From Tolypothrix sp. NIES-4075 (GTDB taxonomy: Bacteria; Cyanobacteriota; Cyanobacteriia; Cyanobacteriales; Nostocaceae): a DNA stretch of 64,000 nucleotides. Shown one piece after another: positions 52,857-60,526 of the stretch. The notes below the pieces were generated by a model. That model did no database searches and was not told where the DNA came from. It saw only the letters and a list, made by a program, of their open reading frames with translations. Location: the NCBI RefSeq assembly GCF_002218085.1, contig NZ_BDUC01000004.1, positions 465,852 to 529,851 of the forward strand, given 5' to 3'. The position numbers and the translations under genes were made by a program. Position 1 is the stretch's first letter. Every line of letters starts with the position of its first letter.

Positions 52857-54020
52857 CTACGCCAATAGAGCAATTCCTCTGTCATCAAGACCTTTAGGAG
52901 ATGCCCAAACCGTTTCATCTTCTAAAAATTTAAGTAAGCTGTCATTATCAAAATTGCCTCCTCTGGTTTCTGCGAAAAAGTTACTTAACGCACCTGCTAT
53001 TTTAGAACCATCCATACTCACTAGAGTTTCTGCTGCACCATCTGTAAATGCAGCAATACCCGTCACATTTTGAACAGGTAAAAAACCGTAATAAATTGCT
53101 TCGTCTTTCAAGCGATCACTAAGAAATGTCGTTTGGTTGGCAAATTCTCCTTTTCCTAAAGAACCGAGTAACTCAAGCTTGTTATCCTTTTCGACAACAA
53201 TAAAGCCATCTCCGACTTTCAGCCAAAATAAATAATGTTTGCCAAGCACAGCCATCAATAACGTACACTTCAAGTCATCAACCAGACATTCTTTATTTTT
53301 TGAAAGTTCTCGTAATGTTTCAATTGCAGATTTTATAAAACTATACGCATATTCTTTACCTTCATGACTTTCATTACAATTAAGTATTTGTTCTTGGTCT
53401 AATATCTGTTGATGAATAGATTCCTTTGAATTGGTAAATTCACCCAACCCCTCAACAACAGCCTTAGAACCAAATTGAGAAAATCTAGCACTTCCAGCAC
53501 CATCTGCCACAAAAATAGCTGCCCGTGGTGTTGATACAGCTTTTGCTGCATCTTGGCATTCTACTTGTAGATGCGATTGAAGGTGAGAACGACCAACAGT
53601 AGTAGCATAAATACCTCGCCACTCTATTTGCTGCATCCTGTCTTCATGAATCGGATTTTCTATAATATTCACATTATACGCTTCATCCTCTTCTGGATTC
53701 GGCAACCTATCTTCCACAGATTCCACATCATTCACATTATTTTTACCTTGCTTACTTTTTTGGAAGATATTATTTTCTCTCTTAGATTTAATTTCTTTTA
53801 GAAGTGCATCAGGAACTGCATCATTTCCCGACTTTTTCTGTTGATGATGCAATTCCATTAATTTAATATAGATATTTTTTTCACGCTTGCTAGAAATGGC
53901 ATGATTGAGTGCTTCTATGCTGTCGGGATACTTTCTTTGCAGTTCACTAAATTCTTCAATTGTTAAGCGTATGCCCTTTTCTTCTTTTACCTTTTTTGCT
54001 ATTTTAGTTTTTTTACTCAT
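52857..54020 (-). CDS. PP2C-type phosphatase with basic N-terminal extension
   Basis: A 387-aa protein. The first 120 residues are Lys/Glu-rich and probably disordered or coiled. The PP2C domain (about 135-387) has its metal-binding acidic residues in ECQDAAKA and IFVADGAGSARFSQFGS. Further Asp-containing motifs are GDGFIVV, FTDGAAET and the final GLDDRGIALL. It removes phosphate from Ser/Thr. ATG 54020 has GGAGT nine bases upstream. It lies third of a leftward set (kinase, vWA, PP2C) and is convergent with the caspase gene, 37 bases away. Confidence 0.85.
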   Translation of the reverse strand: MSKKTKIAKKVKEEKGIRLTIEEFSELQRKYPDSIEALNHAISSKREKNIYIKLMELHHQQKKSGNDAVPDALLKEIKSKRENNIFQKSKQGKNNVNDVESVEDRLPNPEEDEAYNVNIIENPIHEDRMQQIEWRGIYATTVGRSHLQSHLQVECQDAAKAVSTPRAAIFVADGAGSARFSQFGSKAVVEGLGEFTNSKESIHQQILDQEQILNCNESHEGKEYAYSFIKSAIETLRELSKNKECLVDDLKCTLLMAVLGKHYLFWLKVGDGFIVVEKDNKLELLGSLGKGEFANQTTFLSDRLKDEAIYYGFLPVQNVTGIAAFTDGAAETLVSMDGSKIAGALSNFFAETRGGNFDNDSLLKFLEDETVWASPKGLDDRGIALLA

Positions 54021-54155
54021 AAGTTTAAACTCCATTTTGTACAAATAAATTGCAATAAATATAGGGCATAAGCCCTACATTTATTTTGTTCTGCTTGATT
54101 ATGTTTCGTGACCTGTAGGCAAGCAATAATGCTCAATTGAGAATGAATTTTCTTT

Positions 54156-54839
54156 TTAAAGTTGAATGCTATCCCAACCTCTGGTAGATGGTAATTCAAC
54201 ACCAGTTCCAGGAGTGGAAACGCTTACTTGTGCCATGCTTTGAGAAAGCCACTGGAAGAATTCTCGGAATCGATACTGTGCTAATTTTTTGGGGGGACGA
54301 TTGGCAGGACAAAACTCAGCAAGTTTCTTCAAGTTGCAGTGGTCACCAATACCAATTCCAAAGACCAGCATTTTACTATCTTCAGCAAGCTCGCGGAGTT
54401 GAGCCGCAGCCTTAAAATATTCATCGGTTGGTTCACCATCAGTCATCAGTATAATCCAAGGTTGATAGTAGGGAACACCATATTTTTTATACTGATTTTT
54501 GCGGTTTTCCAATACTTCAATGGCTCTCGAAACTGCTTCACCCATCGGTGTCCTTCCCATAGCAGAAAATGTAGGTGTAGTAATTCCTAAAATCGATTGC
54601 ATAGGAGTAACTTCATCCACAGTACTGCCAAAAGTAATTATTCCTACTTCCACAGCAAAGCGTGCAAAATCATCTTGACAGACTTCTTGAATAAACTGAT
54701 TTACACCTTTACTGAGCAAACTAATTGGATCGCCTGACATACTACCGCTAACATCCAAGACCAACATACATGCACAACGAGGTGTTGGGTTTTCAATTAA
54801 ATCACCATATGGGTTATTTTGATTTTGATACATCTTCAT
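54156..54839 (-). CDS. TerY-like von Willebrand factor A domain protein
   Basis: A 227-aa protein that is mostly a vWA fold. The metal-ion-dependent adhesion site is intact: DVSGSMS near residue 30, a Thr in MGRTPMGEA, and Asp in LMTDGEPTDEYF. The segment LVFGIGIGDHCNLKKLAEFC matches TerY-type proteins. ATG 54839 has GGAG eight bases upstream. It lies between the kinase and phosphatase genes and is likely the protein whose phosphorylation state those two set. Confidence 0.85.
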   Translation of the reverse strand: MKMYQNQNNPYGDLIENPTPRCACMLVLDVSGSMSGDPISLLSKGVNQFIQEVCQDDFARFAVEVGIITFGSTVDEVTPMQSILGITTPTFSAMGRTPMGEAVSRAIEVLENRKNQYKKYGVPYYQPWIILMTDGEPTDEYFKAAAQLRELAEDSKMLVFGIGIGDHCNLKKLAEFCPANRPPKKLAQYRFREFFQWLSQSMAQVSVSTPGTGVELPSTRGWDSIQL

Positions 54840-54906
54840 ATTGCTATCTCCAAGTCAACTCATTTCTAACAAAATACTTCAACAAATAGATGGTTACACA
54901 AGAGGA

Positions 54907-55914
54907 TTAAATAGTCCTCTCTTCATTATCTCGGCTGGTTTTTGGTTCTGCTGGTCTGATTTCCGAAGTGTTGTAGTCCCTATGCATAGCAAAGTAATAT
55001 TTTTGCAAAGCATCTCGCCATTCTGCTAAAGATGCTCGACTTGATGGGTCGCCAACACCGTCCTTTAGTGTTCTAATAAACAGGCTTTTAACGTTAAATG
55101 TTAAGTGGCTCCAAATAATATACCAGGGACCTGGTGGTAGAGATCCCATCTCTCCTGGTCTTGCATTTCCTTTTCCGTATGGGAAATTACCTTTTCGCAA
55201 ATTTTCTACCGGATTTCCACCACCTACTTGACTATAAGGATGTTGTCCCAACATCAAACATTGAAACATTAAAATTGCCAACGAAAATAAGTCACTTTCA
55301 ACTGTTCTAACAACCTGCCCAAAATCTTGACCATGATGTTCAACGGGTGTCATTTCTGGTCTACCTACAGGACAAGGATAGATTTGGGAAGTCCTAGCAT
55401 TTTTGACTTGATAGCTGTCTGTATCAATCAGATAAACTTTAAACGTAGAAGGGTCTGCAAGAAAATTACCTAAGTTAATGTCCCCAAGGTAGATTCCTTT
55501 TTTGTGCAAAATATCAATTGTATCTAAAAGATGTAACAATATTTGCACAATGCCTTTTCTATCTATGTTTGGAAAGTATTTTAAATAAAGCATTGGATGC
55601 GCTAAGTTACTCAGTGGTATTCCTTTAGCCCTTTTCATGGCATAGCCCATCCACTGATCATTGCTATCAAAAATTTCTATTTGTGGCCAAGTCACATAAG
55701 GACTCTTAATCAGGTCTTCTAGCACACGAATCTGAACGAAAACTTTTTCTCTTAGTTCATGTCCCCTTTCTTTCAATTTCTCCTGATTAAATATTTTGAC
55801 TACAATATTTGGATTTTCTGCTAGCGCATATATGTTTCCTTGTCCACCACCACCTACTTTATCTCCCAGCTTACGTGGTTGTCTGTGTTCATCGTAGATT
55901 ATCAAATCGCTCAT
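54907..55914 (-). CDS. Protein kinase of the TerY-phosphorylation triad
   Basis: A 335-aa kinase-like protein. The glycine-rich loop is GGGGQGNIYAL and the ATP-binding Lys is in IVVKIFNQE. The usual HRD motif is replaced by YLGDINLGNFL (Asp and Asn kept), and DFG reads LIDTDSY. The family retains Asp in both places, so activity is plausible. It is the first gene of the leftward triad kinase, vWA, PP2C, with short spacers (67 and 135 bases). Triads of this kind are associated with tellurite-resistance and stress systems. Confidence 0.82.
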   Translation of the reverse strand: MSDLIIYDEHRQPRKLGDKVGGGGQGNIYALAENPNIVVKIFNQEKLKERGHELREKVFVQIRVLEDLIKSPYVTWPQIEIFDSNDQWMGYAMKRAKGIPLSNLAHPMLYLKYFPNIDRKGIVQILLHLLDTIDILHKKGIYLGDINLGNFLADPSTFKVYLIDTDSYQVKNARTSQIYPCPVGRPEMTPVEHHGQDFGQVVRTVESDLFSLAILMFQCLMLGQHPYSQVGGGNPVENLRKGNFPYGKGNARPGEMGSLPPGPWYIIWSHLTFNVKSLFIRTLKDGVGDPSSRASLAEWRDALQKYYFAMHRDYNTSEIRPAEPKTSRDNEERTI

Positions 55915-56108
55915 AATGCCGTATACCTTATCTATACTTACGTGTCAGTTCGAGTTACTGAAAAAATAACGTAATGAATACGCAGCAAGAGTTTTCGACT
56001 TATTTATATAGTCGAAGTAAATAGTCAACGGTATCTTATACAACAGAGTAACAAATAATTTCGGAAATTTTGACGAATCTGTTTGCGTATTTATTTTTAC
56101 TTAATAAT

Positions 56109-56428
56109 TTAAAGTCTGGACTTACCGCCTACTTTCGCAATTAATCAGCGTCAAGGATTCTGAAAAGACTGCTGCATCTATTATTGGCACTGCCCAGAGG
56201 ATGTTTCAGCGTTTTCTCAAATGCGATTTTGTGAGTGTATTCTGTGGTAAAACGACTCTACCACTCAATTTGGACGGCAAGCAGTTAATTGTGTTTGGGT
56301 TAGACCGCAATAACCGCGACATCGTGAAACCACTGTTAGCTGCAATTCTACACATGATTATCACTCACAATGTATCCCGTACTGTACCGCGTCAAAACCC
56401 TGGAATATTATATCGGGTGCGTAGGTGA
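56109..56428 (+). pseudogene. Fragment of a conjugative type IV coupling ATPase (TraD/VirD4-like)
   Basis: An open stretch of about 105 codons with no start codon at its true beginning reads RLLSQLISVKDSEKTAASII, GTAQRMFQRFLKCDFVSVFC, GKTTLPLNLDGKQLIVFGLD, RNNRDIVKPLLAAILHMIIT. This resembles the inner part of cyanobacterial type IV secretion coupling proteins. No Walker A or B motifs are included, and the end diverges (VPRQNPGILYRVRR). It is a relic from a plasmid or conjugative element. An ATG at 56201 is internal. Confidence 0.55.
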
Positions 56429-56461
56429 AATTAACGCAATAAAAGATTTAATACTGGAATT

Positions 56462-56491
56462 GGTGCGTTACGGCATCAGCCGTAACGCACC
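56462..56491 (-). terminator. Perfect 12-bp hairpin after lysS
   Basis: GGTGCGTTACGG pairs with CCGTAACGCACC around a 6-base loop. It lies 12 bases beyond the lysS stop codon on the leftward transcript. The same hairpin type is a dispersed repeat in cyanobacteria; a T-run is not evident. Confidence 0.65.
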
Positions 56492-56503
56492 CTACAGCTA
56501 CAG

Positions 56504-58024
56504 CTAAGTGGTTGATTCTGATTCTGATTTTTCTGGCTTGAGTAACGGAAAAGCGATCGCATCCCGAATACTCGCACAATCAGTTAACAACATCACCAAC
56601 CTATCAATTCCGATACCTAAACCACCCGTCGGCGGCATACCGTATTCCAACGCAGTTAGAAAGTCTTCATCGACACGTTGCGCTTCTAAGTCACCAGCAG
56701 CTTTGTCTGCGGCTTGGGCTTCCAAACGTTGACGCTGATCGATAGGATCGGTTAACTCTGAGAAACTGTTGGCAGTTTCCCGCCCAACAGCGTATAATTC
56801 AAATCTCTCCACCAAACCAGGCTTGGAACGGTGAGGTTTTGCCAGTGGCGAAATTTCCACTGGAAAATCGATAACAAAGGTAGGCTGAATTAAGTTTTCC
56901 TCTACCTTTTGCTCAAACGCTTCATTCAACAGCTTGCCAATTGAAGGACAATCTTCTATACCTTCAATGGCAGCGTTTTTACTCGCTGCTTTTGCCTCTT
57001 CCAAACTTGGGAACGAATTGAAATCTAAGCCTGTATATTCCTTAACCAAATCGTGCATTGTCGCACGTCGCCAAGGGGGAGTCAAATCCACAGGTGTGCC
57101 TTGGTAGGTAATTTCTAGCGTGCCCAGAACCTCTTGGGCAACGGTGGTAATAATACCCTCCGTTAGCGCCATCATGTCGTTGTAATCGGCGTAAGCTTGG
57201 TAAACTTCAATTGTGGTAAATTCGGGATTGTGACGGGTAGAAATCCCCTCATTACGGAAAATCCGCCCCAGTTCAAATACCTTTTCAAAACCGCCTACAA
57301 TCAATCGTTTGAGATGGAGTTCTGTCTCAATTCGCAGATACAGCTGCATCTCTAGAGTGTTGTGGTAGGTAATGAACGGACGCGCGTCTGAATTACCTGC
57401 TTCTCTTTGAAAAACGGGAGTTTCAATTTCAATAAAACCACGCTGTTCTAGGTAGTGACGAATACCGGCAGTAATTTGGGCACGACGACGGAAAGTTTGC
57501 CGCACTTCCGGGTTCACAATCAAATCAAGGTATCGCTGACGGTAGCGCTTGGCAACATCCGTTAACCCATGCTGTTTGTCAGGCAATGGTAACAGAGATT
57601 TGGTCAAAATAGTGTATTGTTTGACGTAAACAGATAACTCGCCCTTTTCAGTCCGTTTGACAGTGCCTTTAACTCCGATGATGTCGCCGATATCTGTGAG
57701 TTTATCGAGTTGTTTGAAAGCATTGTCAACAACATCTGCCATGCCTTCTTCAATGCGTTTTTTCTCTAGATAAAGCTGAATTGTGCCAGTTTCATCTTGC
57801 AAGGTAACGAAGGCAAGTTTACCCATGAAGCGACGTAGCTTGATGCGTCCGGCGATCGCTACTTCTAAATTGACTTCTTCACCGTTGGGTAAATCCGCAA
57901 ATTTTTCTTGCAATTGAGCCGCGTGATGGGTAGATTCCCAACGATAGGCGTAGGGATTCATACCTAGCTGCTTTAGCTGTTCTACTTTTTCTAAGCGCGT
58001 GGCACGAATATCTTCTTCCGACAT
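56504..58024 (-). CDS. lysS: Lysyl-tRNA synthetase (class II)
   Basis: About 506 aa. It charges tRNA-Lys with lysine. An OB-fold anticodon-binding domain (about 50-150) comes first. The class II catalytic core follows: motif 1 around FIEIETPVFQREAGNSDARP, motif 2 around RIFRNEGISTRHNPEFTTIE, and motif 3 GGLGIGIDRLVMLLT near the end. ATG 58024 (MSEEDIRATRLEKV) is preferred to the upstream TTG 58048. Length and motifs are normal. Confidence 0.97.
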   Translation of the reverse strand: MSEEDIRATRLEKVEQLKQLGMNPYAYRWESTHHAAQLQEKFADLPNGEEVNLEVAIAGRIKLRRFMGKLAFVTLQDETGTIQLYLEKKRIEEGMADVVDNAFKQLDKLTDIGDIIGVKGTVKRTEKGELSVYVKQYTILTKSLLPLPDKQHGLTDVAKRYRQRYLDLIVNPEVRQTFRRRAQITAGIRHYLEQRGFIEIETPVFQREAGNSDARPFITYHNTLEMQLYLRIETELHLKRLIVGGFEKVFELGRIFRNEGISTRHNPEFTTIEVYQAYADYNDMMALTEGIITTVAQEVLGTLEITYQGTPVDLTPPWRRATMHDLVKEYTGLDFNSFPSLEEAKAASKNAAIEGIEDCPSIGKLLNEAFEQKVEENLIQPTFVIDFPVEISPLAKPHRSKPGLVERFELYAVGRETANSFSELTDPIDQRQRLEAQAADKAAGDLEAQRVDEDFLTALEYGMPPTGGLGIGIDRLVMLLTDCASIRDAIAFPLLKPEKSESESTT

Positions 58025-58097
58025 GGTTAACGAACTTTCATAGGGCAAGATTAATTATAGATGCTGCGTTCAAGGCAAATAAATGTAAAATACTGTC

Positions 58098-58165
58098 TTG
58101 GTTCGTAGTGAGCGGTTTACCGCTCAAATAAAGGATTTTAAGCACTCTCCGTGCTTACTACATTT
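58098..58165. repeat. GTAGTGAGCGGTTTACCGCT / AGCACTCTCCGTGCTTACTAC palindrome pair
   Basis: Two inverted units facing each other between lysS and the next gene, a diverged form of the GTAGTAAGCG family at 25895-26030 and 12650. Confidence 0.5.
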
Positions 58166-58178
58166 AAAATATTCTAAT

Positions 58179-58778
58179 TCAAACATCTACGAAACTGCGT
58201 AAAATACCCAAAATTTTCCCAATATCTTGAATAAAATACTCATCTAAATCAACTTCGATTCTTTGTTCAATTAATCTCATAAATTTCCAGACGCTGCCTG
58301 TGGTGACAACACCATAAATAATTTCAATTTTATTTTCTTTACGTTCATTAAATAATTTAGCGGCAATCATTTCGGCGATACATTGCCCTAATCCAGATTG
58401 AATATTATCGTTTTTGGCTTCAACGATTGTAACTACAGGCGCTTGAATAAATAGCTGTTCTGGAGAAAGACTGATTAAAAAATCGCAAAAACCACTTAAA
58501 CCTTGTTCTGGAGCAACGTTAAATTCTTTACCAGAAAATAGGCTAATCCGATTTGCTAGTTGTTTTTTGAGTTCAAAAAGAATCGGAGCGATAATAAATT
58601 CCGAACGTGATTTTTCTGTACCAATTGCAACTGCCAAAGGAATATATTCTTTGAGAATTTGCGCTAAAAGTGTGCTATAATCCACTGCTGGAACATCAGT
58701 AAACATGCCAATTCTGTCGGAAATAGTAAATCCAAATATTTCCGATATGACATCGATAGTAAATTGGCTGTATGGCAT
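58179..58778 (-). CDS. Hypothetical protein, PD-(D/E)xK nuclease-like
   Basis: A 199-aa soluble protein. The central part SGFCDFLISLSPEQ followed by VVTIVEAKNDNIQSGLGQC matches the D...(D/E)xK core of restriction-endonuclease-like folds, with a helix (QCIAEMIAAKLFNERK) after it. An upstream E in RSEFIIAPIL fits the first helix. The protein is of a type common in Nostocales without characterised members. It might act on nucleic acid, but no modification gene is adjacent. Enzyme activity is inferred. Confidence 0.65.
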   Translation of the reverse strand: MPYSQFTIDVISEIFGFTISDRIGMFTDVPAVDYSTLLAQILKEYIPLAVAIGTEKSRSEFIIAPILFELKKQLANRISLFSGKEFNVAPEQGLSGFCDFLISLSPEQLFIQAPVVTIVEAKNDNIQSGLGQCIAEMIAAKLFNERKENKIEIIYGVVTTGSVWKFMRLIEQRIEVDLDEYFIQDIGKILGILRSFVDV

Positions 58779-58794
58779 TACAAAAACTAATTAT

Positions 58795-59193
58795 TTAATT
58801 GTGCAAAAAGCGTGCTGAAATAGCTTTCATTTTCAAGTTACTAATTTGCACGATCGCTTTTAACATCTGTTGCTGATCTGGTTGCAAGTCAAGTGACTCC
58901 AAGGCTTGATTCAGGCTATTACCTGCATGTAGACTTTTGCCAAGTTTGGTACGTTGGGATGAGTCTAACATTGCCTGAATATCTCTATTTCTACGCTGAC
59001 GCACAGCTTGAAGTTGTTGCCGATGTTGAGGAGTCAGGTTAGTTTCAGATGATGAATTGGGGGCTTGAGAAATATTTGCACTATTACTAAAATCAAGTTT
59101 AGTTGGTGCTGCCGAGGCAATTCCCGGTAACAACAAGACAATAGTAAGAATAGTAGCTAATACAAACACCCGTTTTATCCAGTTAATAGCCAT
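58795..59193 (-). CDS. Small periplasmic helical protein, Spy/CpxP-like
   Basis: A 132-aa exported protein from ATG 59193 (an upstream TTG at 59202 is possible). Signal peptide with core RVFVLATILTIVLLLPGIAS. The mature part is helical with LTPQHRQQLQAVRQRRNRDI and LQPDQQQMLKAIVQISNLKM, two LTxxQ-like motifs as in CpxP/Spy periplasmic chaperones. The assignment to that fold is suggestive rather than firm. Confidence 0.6.
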   Translation of the reverse strand: MAINWIKRVFVLATILTIVLLLPGIASAAPTKLDFSNSANISQAPNSSSETNLTPQHRQQLQAVRQRRNRDIQAMLDSSQRTKLGKSLHAGNSLNQALESLDLQPDQQQMLKAIVQISNLKMKAISARFLHN

Positions 59194-59265
59194 ACTGAGC
59201 AATACGTGAATTTTCCCACCTACAAGGAAATGATAAACTGTCAGGCATTTAATTTTCTCATTTGC

Positions 59266-59332
59266 GAGTGGGGGAGTGGGGGAGTGGGGAAGGAATAATT
59301 GTCTCCTTGTCTTTTTGTCCCCCTGTCTCCCT
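59266..59332. repeat. GAGTGGGG / GTCTCC dispersed repeat
   Basis: GAGTGGGGGAGTGGGGGAGT followed by complementary pyrimidine tracts TGTCTCCTTGTC and TGTCCCCCTGTCTCCC. The same family as 7529-7580 and 36671-36845. Confidence 0.6.
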
Positions 59333-59337
59333 AATCC

Positions 59338-60306
59338 CTAGTCGCCAGTCCCTTTTTTCATTTTGTTAATTTCTCGTTGCAATTCTTCAATTTTCCGGCG
59401 TAAATTTTCTGCCTCTTGATTTTGCGGTGTTTGTACCCCTACATTAACGGCACCCTCAGCAGGCGATCGCATATAATTTCCTTTTTTTATTTGCTGATAT
59501 TCTTCTGATACTGCCCACTCACGTAGATAGTGCAAGCGCTCTACGGGGAAAGGATGACTGAGCATCTCGCCTTGTGCGCCGTTATACATTAAGAATTTAT
59601 ACACTTGATTAAGCACATCTTCATCAGCCTGATAATTTTCTGACTGACGGATAAACTCTTGTAAACTGCATTCGTGGGCATATTTGCTGCTACCGCCAGC
59701 TACTTTCATCATCGAAGACATGACCGTATTTAAATCATCCATCACCAAAAGCGCGGCGCGATCGGCGGATAACTCGGCTTTGCGCCGCCATTCAAAAAAG
59801 GCATAAATTAAAGCTGGTGTAACAAAATTACTAGCGCCAAAAGTCCACCTACCTAAGGCATTAGCGGCACTCATCGCCCACATCGCCATTTGAATTAAAA
59901 TAGTATGACCACATTTAATATGCCCCAGTTCATGGGCTAGCACCGCCCGAATCTCGGCTTCGTTCAATAAGTCTAAAATCCCTGTATTTATGACTATGTA
60001 AGGATGCTCCTGCCCCAAAGCATAACTATTTGCTTGGGCATTTTGTGAGACAAACAGTGCAGGTTCACAGATTATGTCCAAATCTCGCACGGATTCCCGA
60101 AACATCTGGTAAATAGTGGAATATTGACGCGGCCCGACCTGGATGGTGTTGCCCATTAGATAGACTAACTGAGGGCGTTCGTAGACAAATTCCACAAATT
60201 TACGAGCAATCAAATCAAATCCGGGTAAATTTCGTAAAGCTTCCTCGGCTTGGCGATCCAGTGGATGCCTGAAGGCTTCGCTGGAAATTCCTGTGTATGT
60301 AGGCAT
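59338..60306 (-). CDS. M48-family membrane/zinc metalloprotease, intact active site
   Basis: A 322-aa protease of the HtpX/Ste24 class. Zinc motif HELGH at residues 125-129, with KCGH following, and a third-ligand region KAELSADRAAL. Hydrophobic segments lie near residues 136-160. A C-terminal coiled tail (EAENLRRKIEELQREINKMK) ends the protein. ATG 60306 (MPTYTGISSEAFRHPLDRQA) is chosen; the long upstream extension to 60429 is translation of a heptamer repeat. It is the active counterpart to the motif-less paralogue at 8265-9146. Confidence 0.88.
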   Translation of the reverse strand: MPTYTGISSEAFRHPLDRQAEEALRNLPGFDLIARKFVEFVYERPQLVYLMGNTIQVGPRQYSTIYQMFRESVRDLDIICEPALFVSQNAQANSYALGQEHPYIVINTGILDLLNEAEIRAVLAHELGHIKCGHTILIQMAMWAMSAANALGRWTFGASNFVTPALIYAFFEWRRKAELSADRAALLVMDDLNTVMSSMMKVAGGSSKYAHECSLQEFIRQSENYQADEDVLNQVYKFLMYNGAQGEMLSHPFPVERLHYLREWAVSEEYQQIKKGNYMRSPAEGAVNVGVQTPQNQEAENLRRKIEELQREINKMKKGTGD

Positions 60307-60327
60307 AATAAACGGGAAATTGGTTAA

Positions 60328-60470
60328 TGGTTGGTGGATAGTGGTTGGTGGATAGTGGTTAGTGGATAGTGGATAGTAGGTAAAAAGCGCCCGTACTAAG
60401 AGCGTGGTTAAAATCCAACTACTAACCACTAACTACTAACAACTAACTACTAACAACTAACCGATAACAA
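60328..60470. repeat. Heptamer tandem repeats (STRR type)
   Basis: Left block: TGGTTGGTGGATAG twice then TGGTTAGTGGATAG (60328-60369). Right block: ACTAACC/ACTAACT/ACTAACA heptamers (about 60418-60462), complementary in sense to the left one. Similar tandem heptamers are known from heterocystous cyanobacteria. Confidence 0.75.
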
Positions 60471-60526
60471 GATGATAAAAGTGGGGCTTTGTAGGTAAAA
60501 ATTACTTTGTATGGGGATAAAAGCGT

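Noticed and set aside
60307..60429. 41-residue N-terminal extension of the M48 protease
   Set aside because: It translates the heptamer tandem repeat; the family start is at 60306.
60328..60470. CRISPR array
   Set aside because: Units are contiguous heptamers without 30-40-base unique spacers; no cas genes are present.
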